A stretch of 64,000 bases of DNA, taken from the NCBI RefSeq assembly GCF_009830285.1, contig NZ_WUQX01000001.1:1178501-1242500 (forward strand), in the 5' to 3' direction. The position numbers and the translations under genes were made by a program. The notes under the pieces are model-generated. The model was not told the origin of the DNA, searched no databases, and was given only the letters and a program-made list of their open reading frames with translations. The DNA comes from Sporofaciens musculi (lineage in GTDB: Bacteria > Bacillota > Clostridia > Lachnospirales > Lachnospiraceae). Of this stretch, positions 1 through 7,896 are shown in pieces (position 1 is the stretch's first letter; each line of letters opens with the position of its first letter).

Positions 1-63
1 AAACAGATTGCTGAGGATGGCCATGCAGGAGAGACTTACCGATATCTTGGAATCAGAGAATAG
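1..63 (+). CDS. C-terminal end of a 2-oxoacid:ferredoxin oxidoreductase subunit (partial)
   Basis: An open frame enters from the left edge and ends at the TAG at 61-63; only about 20 codons are visible (ending ...YRYLGIRE). The next gene, 12 bases on, is the thiamine-diphosphate (beta) subunit of a 2-oxoacid:ferredoxin oxidoreductase. In such operons the alpha subunit normally lies directly upstream, so this is probably the alpha chain tail. The assignment rests on context alone. Confidence 0.5.
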   Translation, partial: KQIAEDGHAGETYRYLGIRE

Positions 64-75
64 GGGGGACAAAAG

Positions 76-1011
76 ATGGGTTATAATTTCAAAGAGACGA
101 TGAGCAAACCGGAACGTCTGGCGCCTGGACATAGGATGTGCGCGGGCTGCGGCGGTACGATTGCGGTGAGAAACGTACTGCGGGGGCTTCATGAAGGAGA
201 TAAAGCTGTAATCGGAAATGCCACGGGCTGCCTGGAGGTGTCCACTTTTACCTATCCGTATACAGCGTGGGAGGACAGCTATATCCATAACGCGTTTGAA
301 AATGCAGGTGCAACCTTAAGCGGTGTGGAGGGTGCGTACAAGGCTCTGAAAAGAAAAGGAAAATTAGATGAGACATACAAGTTTATTACCTTCGGAGGAG
401 ACGGCGGAACCTATGATATCGGATTCCAGTCATTGTCCGGCGCGATGGAGAGGAATACGGATATGGTATATGTCTGCTACGATAACGGCGCATATATGAA
501 CACGGGGATCCAGCGTTCTTCTGCAACGCCTATGTATGCAGACACCACCACCACTCCGGTGGGAAGCGCAAGTAACGGAAAGCCCCAGAATAGAAAGGAT
601 TTGGCGGCGATTATTGCGGCTCATGATATTCCTTATGTGGCGCAGACTACATTTATTCAGAATTTTAAGGACCTCCATGTAAAATCTGAGAAAGCAATCT
701 ATACGGCGGGGGCGGCATTTTTAAATATTATGGCGCCCTGTCCAAGAGGGTGGAGATATCGAACGCCGGATATTATGGAGATCTGTAAGCTGGGCGTGGA
801 GACTTGTTACTGGCCTTTATTCGAGGTGGTGGAGGGCAAGTGGATTTTGAACTATGAGCCGAAGAAGAAGCTGCCAATCGAAGATTTTCTAAAGCCCCAG
901 GGACGTTTTAAACATTTATTTAAGAAAGGAAACGAATATCTGATAGAGGAATTCCAGAAGGAAGTAGACCGCAGATGGGAAGAACTTAAGTTCAGATGTT
1001 CCAGAGGATAG
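76..1011 (+). CDS. porB: 2-oxoacid:ferredoxin oxidoreductase, beta (TPP-binding) subunit, pyruvate synthase type
   Basis: A 311-residue cytoplasmic protein that should bind thiamine diphosphate and Mg2+ and, with its alpha/gamma/delta partners, oxidise pyruvate or a related 2-oxoacid to the acyl-CoA while reducing ferredoxin. Seen in sequence: the CAGCGG cysteine/TPP motif near residue 22, the GDGGTYDIGFQSLSGA Mg/TPP motif near 112-127, and the NGAYMNTGIQRSSATP segment near 141. Length fits the family. A GGGGG ribosome-binding site lies 8 bases before the ATG, and the preceding frame ends 12 bases upstream, so it is a member of an operon entering from the left. Whether pyruvate or another 2-oxoacid is the substrate cannot be read from this subunit. 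Confidence 0.88.
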   Translation: MGYNFKETMSKPERLAPGHRMCAGCGGTIAVRNVLRGLHEGDKAVIGNATGCLEVSTFTYPYTAWEDSYIHNAFENAGATLSGVEGAYKALKRKGKLDETYKFITFGGDGGTYDIGFQSLSGAMERNTDMVYVCYDNGAYMNTGIQRSSATPMYADTTTTPVGSASNGKPQNRKDLAAIIAAHDIPYVAQTTFIQNFKDLHVKSEKAIYTAGAAFLNIMAPCPRGWRYRTPDIMEICKLGVETCYWPLFEVVEGKWILNYEPKKKLPIEDFLKPQGRFKHLFKKGNEYLIEEFQKEVDRRWEELKFRCSRG

Positions 1012-1017
1012 AGAATC

Positions 1018-2481
1018 GTGAAAAGAGAAAAATTCGGGTCGCGTATGGGGTTCATCCTGGTATCGGCCGGATGTGCAATCGGGATTGGCAATGTGTGGAA
1101 GTTCCCCTATATGTGCGGGGAGTTTGGAGGTGCGGCGTTTATTCTCATCTACCTGGCATTTCTGCTTATCATGGGAATACCGGTCATGGTCTGTGAGTTT
1201 GCCGTGGGGAGAGGAAGCCGCCGAAGTGTGGCGGTAAGCTTCGAGAAGCTTGAACCTTGCAGCACCCGCTGGCATGTTACCAAATGGATTGGTGTAATTG
1301 GGTGTTACCTGCTTATGATGTTCTACACAACAGTCGGCGGCTGGATGATGTACTACTGTTACCGAAGCATTAAGGGCGAATTCGTGGGTGCGACGTCTGA
1401 TATGGTGGCGGCTGGATTCTCAGACATGCTTGGAAATGTGCCAGTTATGACCTTCTGGACCGTATTGATTTGTATTGTGGGTTTTGCAGTTTGTTATTTT
1501 GGGATTCAGAAGGGGATTGAGCGTGTTTCTAAAGTTATGATGTCTGCCCTTCTGCTCATTATGGTAGCGTTGGCAGTCCACTCAGTATTTTTGAAGGGAG
1601 CTGGGGAGGGAATTCGCTTCTATCTGGTTCCTGATTTTGCCGGAATGAAGGAGATTGGGATTGGAAATGTAATTTTTGGGGCAATGAGCCAGGCGTTTTT
1701 CACCCTTTCCATTGGAATTGGGGCAATGTTAATCTTTGGAAGTTATATCGGCAGAGAGCGGAGTTTGACAGGGGAAGCCGTCAGCATTACAGCCCTTGAT
1801 ACCTTCGTGGCGTTGATGGCAGGATTTATCATTATTCCCTCCTGCTTTGCCTTTGGAATCGAGCCGGGGGCGGGGCCGAGTCTGATTTTTATTACGATAC
1901 CAAATATATTTGCCCAGATGACAGGCGGAAGGCTTTGGGGAGCGTTGTTCTTTCTGTTTTTAACTTTCGCGGCGTTTACGACGATTGTGGCGGTATTCGA
2001 GAATATTATTTCATTTGCCATTGATCTGCTTGGCTGGCCCAGAAGTAAGAGTGTGCTGGTGAATGTGGTCCTGCTGATAGTCTTAAGTATGCCGTGTGTA
2101 CTGGGCTTCAATGTGCTGGCAGGCTTTGAGCCGTTGGGTGCGGGGACGAATATCATGGATCTTGAGGATTTTATCGTGTCCAATAATCTTCTTCCTCTTG
2201 GAAGTCTTGGTTACGTGCTGTTCTGTACCAGAAGGAATGGCTGGGGATGGGAGAATTTCCTTGAGGAAGCCAACGCGGGAGAGGGAATTCGTTTTCCCCG
2301 TGGGTTAAAAGGATATGTGTCTTATGTGCTGCCTCTGATTATTATTGTGATTTATTTGAAGGGATATTACGACAAATTTGCAGGACAGGGGACAATGGCG
2401 CTGGTGGGCTGGATGGCAGCGGCGGTCTTGTTTTTGGGCTTCGTGCTGTTCTGTGCAGGGTCGAAATCGCTGGATACATAG
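1018..2481 (+). CDS. Sodium-dependent symporter of the SNF (neurotransmitter transporter) family
   Basis: A 487-residue integral membrane protein with about 11-12 hydrophobic segments. The N terminus carries the signature of bacterial LeuT/TnaT-like transporters: SAGCAIGIGNVWKFPY around residues 15-30, with the unwound TM1 glycines that help bind Na+ and substrate. It probably imports an amino acid or amine with Na+. The start is GTG at 1018, six bases after the porB stop; GGATAGAGAATC upstream is a poor ribosome-binding site, so translation may be coupled to porB. The substrate cannot be predicted; an amino acid feeding ferredoxin-linked fermentation is plausible from the neighbours. Confidence 0.88.
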   Translation: MKREKFGSRMGFILVSAGCAIGIGNVWKFPYMCGEFGGAAFILIYLAFLLIMGIPVMVCEFAVGRGSRRSVAVSFEKLEPCSTRWHVTKWIGVIGCYLLMMFYTTVGGWMMYYCYRSIKGEFVGATSDMVAAGFSDMLGNVPVMTFWTVLICIVGFAVCYFGIQKGIERVSKVMMSALLLIMVALAVHSVFLKGAGEGIRFYLVPDFAGMKEIGIGNVIFGAMSQAFFTLSIGIGAMLIFGSYIGRERSLTGEAVSITALDTFVALMAGFIIIPSCFAFGIEPGAGPSLIFITIPNIFAQMTGGRLWGALFFLFLTFAAFTTIVAVFENIISFAIDLLGWPRSKSVLVNVVLLIVLSMPCVLGFNVLAGFEPLGAGTNIMDLEDFIVSNNLLPLGSLGYVLFCTRRNGWGWENFLEEANAGEGIRFPRGLKGYVSYVLPLIIIVIYLKGYYDKFAGQGTMALVGWMAAAVLFLGFVLFCAGSKSLDT

Positions 2482-2549
2482 TCAGATTAAGGTATAAAGC
2501 AGCGGACTTAACAGGTTTATGATATAAAAGATATACAAGGAGGTACTTT

Positions 2550-3230
2550 ATGAGATATGAGATTAAGGGAGAGACGCTTCCGGTTGTCATCTGTCAGCTT
2601 GAAGGCGGAGAGAAGATGATTACAGAAGGAGGCGGCATGTCGTGGATGTCGCCAAACATGCTGATGGAGACAACCACCAACGGAGGAATCGGGAAAGCGT
2701 TTGGCAGGATGTTTTCAGGAGAGAAGATGTTCCAGAACGTTTATACAGCGCAGGGCGGCAGCGGTATGATTGCTTTCGCATCCAGTTTTCCAGGCTCCAT
2801 CAAGGCGTACGAGATTGCCCCTGGTCAGGAGATGATTTTCCAAAAGAGCGCGTTTCTTGCTGGAGAAGCAGGAGTACAATTATCTGTATTTTTCAATAAG
2901 AAGTTCAGTTCAGGCTTGTTTGGCGGAGAAGGCTTCATTATGCAGAAGATTAGCGGGTACGGTACTGTGTTTGCTGAATTTGACGGACATGTGGTGGAAT
3001 ACGAGCTTCAGCCAGGGCAGCAGATTGTGGTAGATACGGGACATCTTGCGGCAATGACGGCTACCTGCCAGATGGAGATTAAGAGTGTACCAGGAGTGAA
3101 AAACATGTTGTTTGGGGGAGAAGGACTGTTTAATACGGTCATCAGCGGGCCTGGTAAAGTATGGCTTCAGACGATGCCGATTAGTAATGTGGCGGGAATA
3201 TTAAGGCCATATCTGCCGTCTGGTTCATAG
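2550..3230 (+). CDS. AIM24 family protein
   Basis: A 226-residue soluble protein of the AIM24/TIGR00266 family. It shows the family's repeated beta-strand pattern with many glycines (for example GGGMSWMSPNM near residue 26, GFIMQKISGYG near 127 and VDTGHLAAM near 160). Bacterial members have no settled biochemical role; the mitochondrial homologue affects inner-membrane architecture. An AAGGAGG ribosome-binding site precedes the ATG. It follows the symporter by 68 bases on the same strand and is followed by a strong hairpin, so it is the last gene of the run. Confidence 0.85.
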   Translation: MRYEIKGETLPVVICQLEGGEKMITEGGGMSWMSPNMLMETTTNGGIGKAFGRMFSGEKMFQNVYTAQGGSGMIAFASSFPGSIKAYEIAPGQEMIFQKSAFLAGEAGVQLSVFFNKKFSSGLFGGEGFIMQKISGYGTVFAEFDGHVVEYELQPGQQIVVDTGHLAAMTATCQMEIKSVPGVKNMLFGGEGLFNTVISGPGKVWLQTMPISNVAGILRPYLPSGS

Positions 3231-3578
3231 GTTGTCAGATGAAGATTGATATTTCTGGATACGAGCTTCTTCATTTTACTATTTTGTGAGAATAAAATAC
3301 GGAAACTAAAATCCACTGTACGAATCTGCTATTCAGTACAGTGGATTTTAAAATTCTGTATCCATCGGACGATACCTCGTTTCTATTATATATTTTTGAC
3401 TTTAAAGATTTAAGTTTTTGGTGGTCTGTCCTCCTTTTCTTTTGATGTCATTATAATATCACACGATACAGAATATGTCAATAGATAATCAGAAAAAAAT
3501 ATATGAAATAATAAAAAAACTGAAAAATTGGTATAACTATAAAAGATATACTGAAATTATTGCTTGAGCAGGCTAAAA
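3231..3578. other. Intergenic region between convergent genes
   Basis: About 350 bases, AT-rich, between the AIM24 gene (+) and a TetR gene (-). Apart from the hairpin at 3307-3350 I see no ORF, RNA gene or repeat. Confidence 0.6.
3307..3350 (+). terminator. Perfect 15-bp hairpin after the AIM24 gene
   Basis: TAAAATCCACTGTAC (3307-3321) is the exact reverse complement of GTACAGTGGATTTTA (3336-3350), with a 14-base loop. It lies 76 bases after the AIM24 stop. The flanks are A/T-rich rather than a clean T tract, so termination is likely but not certain. Confidence 0.6.
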
Positions 3579-4124
3579 TTAAGTGTTGTGTGTGTGTGGC
3601 GCAATGCTTTGCAAGAGATTAACAAGCTCTGCAGGCGTTTCTTTCGAGCCGTTTGAGGACCAGGAGATGTAGAGATTGTATAGAGCGCCCGCAAAAGCCT
3701 GCAGGCCATAATAGGTCTCAATTCCATCTTCCGGTTTATACCAGGCTTCAACGATGTATTTGCTGATGGCTGTCAAAAGAAGGTGGCCTAAGCCGCTTTT
3801 GAACAGACTGTCAAGAAATTCCTTGTGTTTCTCAAAGTAGGAGAAACAGTGGAACAGGTTGGCGGAATCATAGATTTGCCTGTCCAGCGACAGCTCGCGG
3901 GCTTCTCTCTGATAATGGGCTAACGCCTCATCAAGATAGGAGGAGAAGATATCTTCTTTTGACTGGTAATTCCGGTAATAGGTCATCCTTGATACACCGG
4001 CTCTCTGGGTAAGCTCGGATATAGATATGGCGGACAACGGTTTTTCTTTTAATAGCTGCATCAGAGCAGTAACAATACACTCACGGGCTAATTGATTGGC
4101 CTGATTCTTTCTTTCTGTACTCAT
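3579..4124 (-). CDS. TetR/AcrR family transcriptional regulator
   Basis: 181 residues from the ATG at 4124, which has AAGGGG nine bases upstream; a GTG at 4148 would add eight residues but lacks a good site. The N terminus is a TetR-type helix-turn-helix (ITVL-like helix 1, then SISELTQRAGVSRMTYYRNY, residues about 33-52). The C-terminal half is a ligand/dimer domain of the kind paired with small TetR proteins such as DhaS. It is divergent from a DegV (fatty-acid-binding) gene with a 23-bp palindrome between, so it probably represses its own gene and perhaps degV. The ligand is unknown. Confidence 0.85.
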   Translation of the reverse strand: MSTERKNQANQLARECIVTALMQLLKEKPLSAISISELTQRAGVSRMTYYRNYQSKEDIFSSYLDEALAHYQREARELSLDRQIYDSANLFHCFSYFEKHKEFLDSLFKSGLGHLLLTAISKYIVEAWYKPEDGIETYYGLQAFAGALYNLYISWSSNGSKETPAELVNLLQSIAPHTHNT

Positions 4125-4182
4125 GAACAAAATCCCCTTGTTTGTCACAGTTGCATGTTAAGATATTGAATTTTAATGTTTA

Positions 4183-4205
4183 AAGTGTTACAATTTGTCA
4201 CACTT
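4183..4205. promoter_or_regulatory. 23-bp palindromic operator candidate for the adjacent TetR regulator
   Basis: AAGTGTTACAA (4183-4193), one central T, then TTGTCACACTT (4195-4205): an inverted repeat with one mismatch. It sits immediately downstream of the -10 box of the TetR promoter, the usual position for self-repression. A second half-site, TTTGTCACA, is at 4141-4149. Confidence 0.65.
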
Positions 4206-4206
4206 G

Positions 4207-4235
4207 ATTATAGACAAATACGTTGTAAATTTCAA
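4207..4235 (-). promoter_or_regulatory. Sigma-A promoter of the TetR gene
   Basis: On the minus strand TTGAAA (4235-4230), a 17-base spacer and TATAAT (4212-4207). The start of transcription should fall inside the palindrome at 4183-4205. Confidence 0.75.
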
Positions 4236-4298
4236 GGGAAATGGTATCTCAAAGAGATATAAAGAGAGAATATATGAGTTGCCAGGAGGAATTGCCAT

Positions 4299-5162
4299 AT
4301 GAAGACAGCGATTATGACAGACAGTAACAGTGGAATCACAAAAAGCGAAGCAGAAAAATTAGGAATCTTTTCCCTTCCGATGCCAGTAATCATTGATGAA
4401 GTGATTTGTTATGAGGGTGTGGATCTTACGCAGGAAATGTTCTACAGCAGCCTGACGGGAGGAAAGGATGTATCCACCTCTCAGCCGTCGCCTGGGGAGG
4501 TTATGGGGATGTGGGATGAGATTCTTGCAAAAGGATATGATGAGATTGTCCATATTCCAATGTCCAGTGGTTTGAGCAATTCCTGTGAGTCAGCCATTTC
4601 TCTTGCGTCTGACTATGACGGAAAAGTAGAGGTGGTGGACAATCACAGGATTTCCGTGACCCTTAGAGAGTCGGTGTTGGAGGCCAAGGGGCTTTCTGAC
4701 AGGGGCATGTCTGCCAAGGAGATTAAGAAAGAGCTGGAAGCTCGTGCGTATGAAGCCAGCATCTATATCGCGGTTGATACGTTGGAGTTTTTGAAAAAGG
4801 GAGGAAGGGTGACGCCTGCCGCTGCTGCTTTGGGTGCAGTACTGAATATCAAACCCGTACTTACAATACAGGGAGAGCGGCTGGATGCATTTGCCAAAGT
4901 ACGTGGAATGAAAAAGTGTAAACATAAAATGTTAGAGGCGCTGAAAAATGATTTGGCGACACGCTTCAAGGATGTGGACATGAGCCAGATTGTAATTGGA
5001 GGCGCCGGTGCAGGGCTTAATGCCGACGAGGAAAAAGAATGGACGGATACTTTAAAAGAGACATTTCCAAAGGCTATCGTCTATTATAATCCGCTGTCTT
5101 TCAGCATTGGAAGCCATACCGGACCTGGCGCCGTAGGGACGGCCATCAGTATCCGCAGGTAA
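4299..5162 (+). CDS. DegV family protein (fatty-acid binding)
   Basis: A 287-residue cytoplasmic protein of the DegV/FakB fold. Seen: the N-terminal TDSNSGI (residues 7-13, usual TDSxxDL), the fatty-acid-contact region TSQPSPGE (about 60-67), IPMSSGLS (about 87-94), the hinge LKKGGRV (about 166-172) and a C-terminal GSHTGPGAVG. FakB-type proteins present a bound fatty acid to the kinase FakA; no FakA gene is present here, so the physiological partner is open. It lies 175 bases from the divergent TetR gene and is followed by a hairpin, making it a single-gene transcript. Confidence 0.88.
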   Translation: MKTAIMTDSNSGITKSEAEKLGIFSLPMPVIIDEVICYEGVDLTQEMFYSSLTGGKDVSTSQPSPGEVMGMWDEILAKGYDEIVHIPMSSGLSNSCESAISLASDYDGKVEVVDNHRISVTLRESVLEAKGLSDRGMSAKEIKKELEARAYEASIYIAVDTLEFLKKGGRVTPAAAALGAVLNIKPVLTIQGERLDAFAKVRGMKKCKHKMLEALKNDLATRFKDVDMSQIVIGGAGAGLNADEEKEWTDTLKETFPKAIVYYNPLSFSIGSHTGPGAVGTAISIRR

Positions 5163-5177
5163 AAATCTTTGATTTTA

Positions 5178-5215
5178 ATACCCAAGGGCATACGGGAATG
5201 CATACCCTTGGGTAT
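5178..5215 (+). terminator. Hairpin after the DegV gene
   Basis: ATACCCAAGGG (5178-5188) pairs perfectly with CCCTTGGGTAT (5205-5215), 15 bases after the stop. No long T tract follows. Confidence 0.6.
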
Positions 5216-5376
5216 ATCATCCATAATCTGACCATCTGTTTATTTGTCTGATAAACATTCCGAATTGTAAAAAAATATTTGAGAAATTTTGGCGAATTGT
5301 GAAGTAATGTTGCTATTATCAAAAAAGATGCTATAATGGTTAGAAAAGAACATTTGAAATAGAAAGAATATACAAA

Positions 5377-5409
5377 AAAAGCTAAGAATATACATCATCC
5401 TTAGCTTTT
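5377..5409 (-). terminator. Terminator of the tRNA-Gly transcript
   Basis: On the minus strand AAAAGCTAAG (5409-5400) pairs with CTTAGCTTTT (5386-5377), followed by further Ts (5376-5374). It ends transcription just after the tRNA at 5417-5487. Confidence 0.75.
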
Positions 5410-5416
5410 GGTAAGA

Positions 5417-5487
5417 AGCAGATAACGGGAATCGAACCCGCCTCTCCAGCTTGGGAAGCTAGCATTCTACCAATGAACTATATCTGC
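5417..5487 (-). tRNA. tRNA-Gly (anticodon CCC)
   Basis: Minus-strand cloverleaf of 71 bases: acceptor GCAGATA pairs with TATCTGC, discriminator T, T arm GCGGG-TTCGATT-CCCGT, anticodon stem CTAGC/GCTGG with loop TTCCCAA giving anticodon CCC (codon GGG). No CCA is encoded. It has its own promoter and terminator. Confidence 0.9.
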
Positions 5488-5496
5488 ATGCCAATG

Positions 5497-5525
5497 ATTA
5501 TATCACCTATTTGATGAAAAAGCAA
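5497..5525 (-). promoter_or_regulatory. Promoter of tRNA-Gly
   Basis: Minus strand TTGCTT (5525-5520), 17-base spacer, TATAAT (5502-5497), about 10 bases before the mature tRNA 5' end. Confidence 0.75.
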
Positions 5526-5617
5526 TTCTTTTTCTAAATTAAGAAAAAATTCATAATTTCTATCGAAAATGTTTGGATTTCAGACTTATAATGATGAGAG
5601 TATGCTAGGAGGAATCT

Positions 5618-6337
5618 ATGGAGAGAGTAATAGAAGTAAAAAGTCTTTATAAGTTGTATCGGGTTGGCGACGAGGTTGTACGGGCGCTGGACGGAGTAGG
5701 ATTCGAGATTTTTAAGGGAGAGTTCTGTGCCATTGTTGGTACGTCAGGGTCCGGCAAATCCACGCTGCTGAATATGCTGGCGGGACTTGAGAAGCCGACC
5801 AGAGGCAGCGTGGTGATTGCGGGGTCCCACATCGAGAATCTGACAGAGGAACAGTTGGTACGGTTCAGGCGGGAGAATGTGGGATTTATTTTTCAGTCCT
5901 TCCATCTGCTGGGAACCATGAACGCTGTGGAGAATGTGGCATTGCCCTTAAGCTTTCGGGGAGTGCCCAGGGATGTGCGGATGCGTAAGGCGGATAAGAT
6001 GCTGGATTTGGTTAAGCTTAAGAAGCATAAGAAGCATCTGCCAAACCAGATGTCCGGCGGGCAGCAGCAGCGAGTAGGTGTTGCCAGGGCATTAGTGTTG
6101 GACCCGAAGATTATATTTGCAGATGAACCCACAGGGAATTTGGACTCTCACACATCAGAGGAGGTCATGCGGCTGATGCAGCAGGTGGTGAGAGAACAGA
6201 AGAAAACCCTTGTCATGGTTACCCATGACGCGCATCTGGCGACTTATGCAGACAGAGTCTTTCATATCCGGGATGGAAAGATTCTTAAGATTGAAGACAA
6301 CCGGAAGATTGCATTACAGGGAGGACTGAAAGGATGA
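5618..6337 (+). CDS. ABC transporter ATP-binding protein (MacB/LolD type)
   Basis: 239 residues, the nucleotide-binding subunit of a MacB-like ABC system. Walker A is GTSGSGKST (near residue 42), the Q-loop is in FIFQSF, the ABC signature is MSGGQQQRV (near 144), Walker B is [12 protein letters not shown] and the H-loop is VTHD. AGGAGG precedes the ATG at 5618, and the stop overlaps the next start (ATGA at 6334). The following two genes encode a CARDB-type surface protein and an FtsX-fold permease, so this ATPase should drive mechanotransmission or export, not classical import. Confidence 0.92.
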   Translation: MERVIEVKSLYKLYRVGDEVVRALDGVGFEIFKGEFCAIVGTSGSGKSTLLNMLAGLEKPTRGSVVIAGSHIENLTEEQLVRFRRENVGFIFQSFHLLGTMNAVENVALPLSFRGVPRDVRMRKADKMLDLVKLKKHKKHLPNQMSGGQQQRVGVARALVLDPKIIFADEPTGNLDSHTSEEVMRLMQQVVREQKKTLVMVTHDAHLATYADRVFHIRDGKILKIEDNRKIALQGGLKG

Positions 6338-7896
6338 GAAGATTAAGGAAACTTCTGATGGGAGTATGTTTGGCTGCGCTGCTGGTCACAGTGATGACGC
6401 CGGCGGGGGTGTTGGCGGAGGATGTGCAGAAAGGGGACGATGAGGCTGTAGGTGTAGGAGCAAAGAATGGGAATGGTATTACGATTGCATCTGAGGAAAA
6501 CCGAGTCCCAACATTTGAGGCAGGCAAATCAACGACCTGGACATTAATTGTACATAATAATTCAGGTGTAGATTTGAACAACGCAGTCTTATCTCCAAGC
6601 TTGGGTGATAAAAACGAAGAATGGCCTTTTAATACAGAATACCAGAGCTATGCAAGGGAACTGAATATTAAGAACGGCGAATCGCAGGCCGTTTCCTTTG
6701 AGTTTACTCAGAGAGAGGATGTGCCGACTTCGAGGCATACTTTACAATTCAATATATACGCAAAGGGATATCAGGATGCACTAGTTTCTCAGAAATTCTA
6801 TGCGAATACCACCGCAAAACCAATAGAAAATCTGGAGCCTCCCGTTGGTGATAATCCAGTCCCGAATCCAGGAGACCAGATCGTCGGAGACGGGTTGGAC
6901 TTCCCCTCAGTAGATGCAGGCGGCTTTAGCAACGGAGGCGCTTCCTTCAGCGGCGGAGGCGGTTCTGGCTCAGATGGCTCTGTTTCAGTTCCGCGAGTGA
7001 TTGTCACAGGCTTCAACACGGACCCAGCAGAGGTACGGGCAGGAAGTAATTTTACCCTGACAATTCATTTAAAGAATACGTCAAAGGCCACCAGAGTGCG
7101 TAACATGCTGTTTGACTTAAGCGCACCGACGGAGGGCGCCGACGCCCAGACAGTAGCGCCGGCATTCCTTCCGGCATCAGGCTCCAGCTCCATTTACCTG
7201 GATGGGATTAAGGCGAATGGAACGGCAGACATATCTATTCAGCTCAATGCCAAGTCGGACCTTTTACAGAAGCCATACAGTGTGGATTTGTCCATGAAAT
7301 ACGAGGACAACGACGGCGCGCAGATTGACGCAGCCTCTAGTATCTCCATTCCGGTAAAGCAGGATGCAAGATTTGAGTTCAGTGAATTTGAGATAAGCCC
7401 AGAGAGCATTTCACTGGGAGACGAGGCAAATGTAATGTGTAACCTCTACAATTTGGGCAGGATTAAGCTCTACAATGTGAGAGCGATATTTGAAGGCGCC
7501 TGCATCAAAAAGGAAGAAGTGTTTCTGGGGAATGTGGAGTCCGGTGCAACGGCTTCAATTGACGCTATGCTGGAAGGTGTGCAGGCAACACAAGGACCTG
7601 CAAATGTAACAATGACCTTAAGCTACGAGGATGAGGCGGGAAAGATTTCAACTGCCACGAAGGAGCTGCAGATTGAGGTCATGGAGATGATGGAAGATTC
7701 ATCCATGATGTCCGGTATGGAGATACTGGAAGAAGAAAAGTCCTTTCCTGTGATTCCGGTGGCTGTTATTGCAGGGATTGTCGTCATTGTCATTCTCATT
7801 GTGGTGATAAGGAAGAAACGGAAAAAACGGCAGAGATTGAATGAAGAGGAGGAATTGCTGGATGAGCTGGATAGATCTTCTGAGGATGAGCGGTAG
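6334..7896 (+). CDS. Membrane-anchored CARDB-like surface protein between ABC ATPase and permease genes
   Basis: 520 residues. The N terminus (LRKLLMGVCLAALLVTVMTP..LAE) is a Sec signal peptide cleaved near residue 28. The extracellular part has an Ig-like beta region (about 40-165), a Pro/Gly/Ser linker (about 167-218), then two CARDB/COG1361-like repeats (about 219-340 and 345-470; compare FNTDPAEVRAGSNFTLTIHLKN and FEISPESISLGDEANVMCNLYN style starts). A single membrane helix (about 472-494), a basic stop-transfer cluster and an acidic cytoplasmic tail follow. It takes the place that a periplasmic adaptor (MacA) would hold in Gram-negatives; I infer that it binds or hands over the exported or signalled substrate. 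Overlap with both neighbours indicates tight coupling. Confidence 0.75.
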   Translation: MRRLRKLLMGVCLAALLVTVMTPAGVLAEDVQKGDDEAVGVGAKNGNGITIASEENRVPTFEAGKSTTWTLIVHNNSGVDLNNAVLSPSLGDKNEEWPFNTEYQSYARELNIKNGESQAVSFEFTQREDVPTSRHTLQFNIYAKGYQDALVSQKFYANTTAKPIENLEPPVGDNPVPNPGDQIVGDGLDFPSVDAGGFSNGGASFSGGGGSGSDGSVSVPRVIVTGFNTDPAEVRAGSNFTLTIHLKNTSKATRVRNMLFDLSAPTEGADAQTVAPAFLPASGSSSIYLDGIKANGTADISIQLNAKSDLLQKPYSVDLSMKYEDNDGAQIDAASSISIPVKQDARFEFSEFEISPESISLGDEANVMCNLYNLGRIKLYNVRAIFEGACIKKEEVFLGNVESGATASIDAMLEGVQATQGPANVTMTLSYEDEAGKISTATKELQIEVMEMMEDSSMMSGMEILEEEKSFPVIPVAVIAGIVVIVILIVVIRKKRKKRQRLNEEEELLDELDRSSEDER

